From Acidobacteriaceae bacterium (GTDB lineage: Bacteria; Acidobacteriota; Terriglobia; Terriglobales; Acidobacteriaceae), in the NCBI GenBank assembly GCA_003167305.1, contig PMTP01000119.1:1768-7918 (forward strand): a DNA stretch of 6,151 bases. Reading direction: 5' to 3'. This document shows positions 5,673 through 6,151 of the stretch, piece by piece. How positions within the stretch are numbered: position 1 is the stretch's first letter; each line of letters starts with the position of its first letter. A program made the translations under genes and the position numbers. The notes below the pieces were generated by a model. The model was not told the origin of the DNA. It saw nothing but the letters and a program-made list of their open reading frames with translations, and made no database searches.

Positions 5673-6151
5673 ATGCCTGATTTGCTAACTTCGCTTCTGA
5701 TCGTTTGCGCCATCGTCGTCCTCTACGTGCTCAACTGCATCAAGATTCTCCGCGAGTATGAGCGCGGAGTGATCTTCACTTTGGGCCGCGTCTCGCCACA
5801 GCCCTACGGGCCGGGCATCATCTTTGTCTTCAAGCCAATACAACAGATGGTGCGCATCTCGCTGCGCCAGGATGTGCTCGAAGTTCCGCCCCAGGATGTG
5901 ATCACCCGCGACAACGTCACCATTAAGGTCAATGCGGTGGTCACGCTCTACGTGGTCAACCCCAACGACGCCGCCATCAAGGTGGCCAACTACGTCTACC
6001 AGACCTCACAGCTGGCGCAAACCACGCTGCGCACGGTGCTGGGCGAGGTGGAACTGGACGAGCTGCTCAGCCATCGCGACAAGCTGAATGTGCGCATTCA
6101 GTCCATCATGGACCAGCGCACTGAACCGTTCGGCGTGAAGGTCATCTCGGT
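5673..6151 (+). CDS. Slipin / stomatin-like SPFH (band 7) membrane protein, 5' part
   Basis: The first 159 residues are present; the gene runs out of the window with no stop. Seen: an N-terminal hydrophobic hairpin or anchor (about 4-25, LLTSLLIVCAIVVLYVL), then REYERGVIFTLGRV (27-40), GPGIIFVFKPIQQMVRI (46-62), VPPQDVITRDNVTIKVNAVV (71-90) and SQLAQTTLRTVLGEVELDELL (112-132). These are the standard blocks of bacterial slipins of the SPFH superfamily, which form oligomeric scaffolds in membrane microdomains. The family is usually paired with NfeD, which here lies upstream; NfeD-type proteases cut stomatin homologues in a hydrophobic C-terminal stretch that falls outside this window. The ATG is preceded by GAGGGA at a 6-nt spacing; an earlier ATG at 5657 meets a stop at once. 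Codon use matches the GC-rich host genes. Confidence 0.95.
   Translation, partial: MPDLLTSLLIVCAIVVLYVLNCIKILREYERGVIFTLGRVSPQPYGPGIIFVFKPIQQMVRISLRQDVLEVPPQDVITRDNVTIKVNAVVTLYVVNPNDAAIKVANYVYQTSQLAQTTLRTVLGEVELDELLSHRDKLNVRIQSIMDQRTEPFGVKVIS

Overview
The window is a GC-rich bacterial chromosomal segment with four protein-coding genes, or gene parts, on the + strand that look native, plus one lower-GC gene set among them. The base composition, the style of the secreted TPR protein, the heptamer CAGGGAT/CAGGGGT repeat and the palindromic intergenic repeats (GGCTTTAGCC-type cores, CCCAGGGT...ACCCTGGG) suggest an Acidobacteriota genome, as I recall such sequences. This taxonomic call is an inference, not a demonstrated result.

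Layout: (1) 1-1086, the 3' part of a polytopic membrane glycosyltransferase of the PMT/ArnT (GT39/GT83-like) type, carrying an in-frame heptanucleotide tandem repeat in a cytosolic or periplasmic loop. (2) 1087-1321, a 235-bp spacer ending in a TATAAT hexamer just upstream of a GTG start. (3) 1322-3034, an exported TPR protein with an N-terminal TolB/FlgO/CsgG-like alpha/beta domain. (4) 3035-3221, a spacer with a strong hairpin and a degenerate copy of its core. (5) 3222-4097, an Mrr-type restriction endonuclease of clearly lower GC, probably acquired horizontally. (6) 4114-5424, a full-length NfeD membrane serine protease. (7) 5425-5672, a 248-bp spacer packed with three perfect hairpins. 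(8) 5673 to the window end, the first 159 residues of a slipin/stomatin-like SPFH protein.

The functional core is the NfeD-slipin pair, a widely conserved membrane module in which NfeD-type proteases cleave stomatin homologues. Here the pair is spaced by a palindrome cluster rather than tightly coupled. The Mrr gene ends 16 bp before nfeD, so nfeD appears to depend on transcription from within or upstream of a foreign defence gene. No stretch over 300 bp lacks a gene. I found no tRNA, rRNA, CRISPR array, transposase or clearly new multi-gene system. The points most worth checking are the Mrr island and its effect on nfeD, and the non-triplet repeat inside the glycosyltransferase gene.
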